Shown here: in pieces, positions 63,617 to 64,000 of the stretch
Numbering within the stretch: the first letter of the stretch is position 1
How the letters are laid out: every line of letters begins with the position of its first letter
Assembly: GCF_900103505.1 (NCBI RefSeq)
Contig: NZ_FNIA01000003.1
Location: 186,001-250,000 of the forward strand
DNA from: Haloarchaeobius iranensis
GTDB taxonomy: Archaea; Halobacteriota; Halobacteria; Halobacteriales; Natrialbaceae
DNA length: 64,000 nucleotides
Direction: 5' to 3'
Position numbers and translations under genes: made by a program
The notes under the pieces: generated by a model
The model's input: only the letters and a program-made list of their open reading frames with translations
What the model was told of the DNA's origin: nothing
Databases searched by the model: none

Positions 63617-63626
63617 AGTTTTAAGG
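63617..63626 (-). promoter_or_regulatory. TATA box of rpl11
   Basis: Minus-strand ccttaaaact, centred ~27 nt upstream of ATG 63595, consistent with near-leaderless initiation. Confidence 0.6.
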
Positions 63627-63690
63627 ATTGTCTTTCGGCGGCGGGTGCGTTGCGCTGTCACGGCACACCGTCTCGCTTTCGAGATTGATA

Positions 63691-63700
63691 AGGATTATAT
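63691..63700 (+). promoter_or_regulatory. TATA box of the HD hydrolase gene
   Basis: aggattatat, 40-49 nt upstream of ATG 63740, giving a leader of about 15-20 nt. Confidence 0.5.
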
Positions 63701-63739
63701 GAACGACGGCCGTGAGAGAGTGGAAACCGGTACTCTCAC

Positions 63740-64000
63740 ATGAAACTGGCAACCGACCCCACTCCGAACGAACGAGACGCAGCGATCAGCACACAGTCCG
63801 GCCGGACCGTCCGCCCGTTCGACCCGGACCCCGAAGCCGTCGACCTCGCGGACCTCGCCCACGGGACGGCCAACGTCTGCCGTGCGGCCGGGCAGTCCCG
63901 GTTCTTCTACAGCGTCGCCCTCCACTCGCTCTACGTCAGCCGCGAACTCGGCCGCGCCGGTGAGGACGAACGGACGCAGCTCTACGGGCTCCTCCACGAC
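63740..64000 (+). CDS. HD-domain phosphohydrolase (YfbR-like), cut by window end
   Basis: The first 87 residues are present, from ATG 63740 to the edge. FDPDPEAVDLADLAHGTANVC opens the fold, SRFFYSVALHSLYVSRELG carries the first metal histidine, and the window ends at LYGLLHD, the HD motif. Resembles 5'-deoxynucleotidase YfbR; metal-dependent dNMP hydrolysis is plausible. Remaining ligands are beyond the window. Confidence 0.8.
   Translation, partial: MKLATDPTPNERDAAISTQSGRTVRPFDPDPEAVDLADLAHGTANVCRAAGQSRFFYSVALHSLYVSRELGRAGEDERTQLYGLLHD

Overview
The window is haloarchaeal (class Halobacteria) chromosome. Support: high GC, very acidic predicted proteins, archaeal ribosomal proteins (eL8, eS28, eL24, eL18, eL21), archaeal RNA polymerase subunits (Rpo3, Rpo4, Rpo6, Rpo10), an archaeal mevalonate/isopentenyl phosphate kinase pathway, Tat-type lipoproteins, a methylaspartate-cycle lyase, and TATA boxes about 25-30 nt ahead of leaderless starts. 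Genus cannot be fixed from the sequence. I see no insertion sequence, prophage or CRISPR array. This is mostly core genome, with most genes translationally coupled through ATGA/GTGA or short overlaps.

Layout: 1-1.3 kb, end of a methylaspartate-cycle operon (mesaconyl-CoA hydratase, CitE-type lyase). 1.4-11.3 kb, small housekeeping and accessory genes: zinc-ribbon protein, SOUL protein, tRNA-Ser(UGA), 2Fe-2S ferredoxin, uracil-DNA glycosylase-like protein, Mrp/NBP35 ATPase, a paired beta/alpha proteasome operon, MFS transporter, ArsR-like regulator. 11.3-14.8 kb, ABC exporter and MoaA. 14.87-15.4 kb, an AT-rich patch with a lower-GC lipoprotein gene.

15.5-21.7 kb is the classical haloarchaeal block tRNA-Ser, rpsM-rpsD-rpsK-rpoD, tRNA-Leu, rpl18e-rpl13-rps9-rpoN-rpoK-eno-rpsB. 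It is followed by a reverse-oriented histidine kinase and then the isoprenoid/RNA block mvk-ipk, AN1 zinc finger, RNase J, idsA, lipoprotein, gltX. Mvk, Ipk and IdsA together lead toward archaeal lipid precursors.

31.7-36.6 kb is an electron-bifurcation-type operon: ferredoxin, EtfB, an EtfA with a duplicated N-terminal module, a FixC carrying a FixX-like Fe-S tail, and a small partner protein. 36.7-40.9 kb holds a wHTH-GNAT protein, two tiny zinc-finger genes (one apparently frameshifted) and a substrate-binding lipoprotein coupled to a sensor kinase. 40.9-44.8 kb has tmcA and the rpl7ae-rps28e-rpl24e-ndk operon, whose unusually long leader carries box C/D-like (L7Ae-target-like) motifs.

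44.9-53.8 kb: penicillin-acylase-family hydrolase, a two-gene MetE-type methionine synthase, and the conserved archaeal run rpl21e-rpoF-DUF655-ksgA-mscS-hemK. 53.9-59.7 kb: a frameshifted Tat lipoprotein, GNAT, a PLP sulfur-amino-acid enzyme, MBL hydrolase, EF-1beta plus a 59-residue four-CxxC protein, and a TctA-like permease. 59.8-63.6 kb: the L1-L10-L12 stalk operon with a structured leader, and L11. The window ends inside an HD-domain phosphohydrolase.
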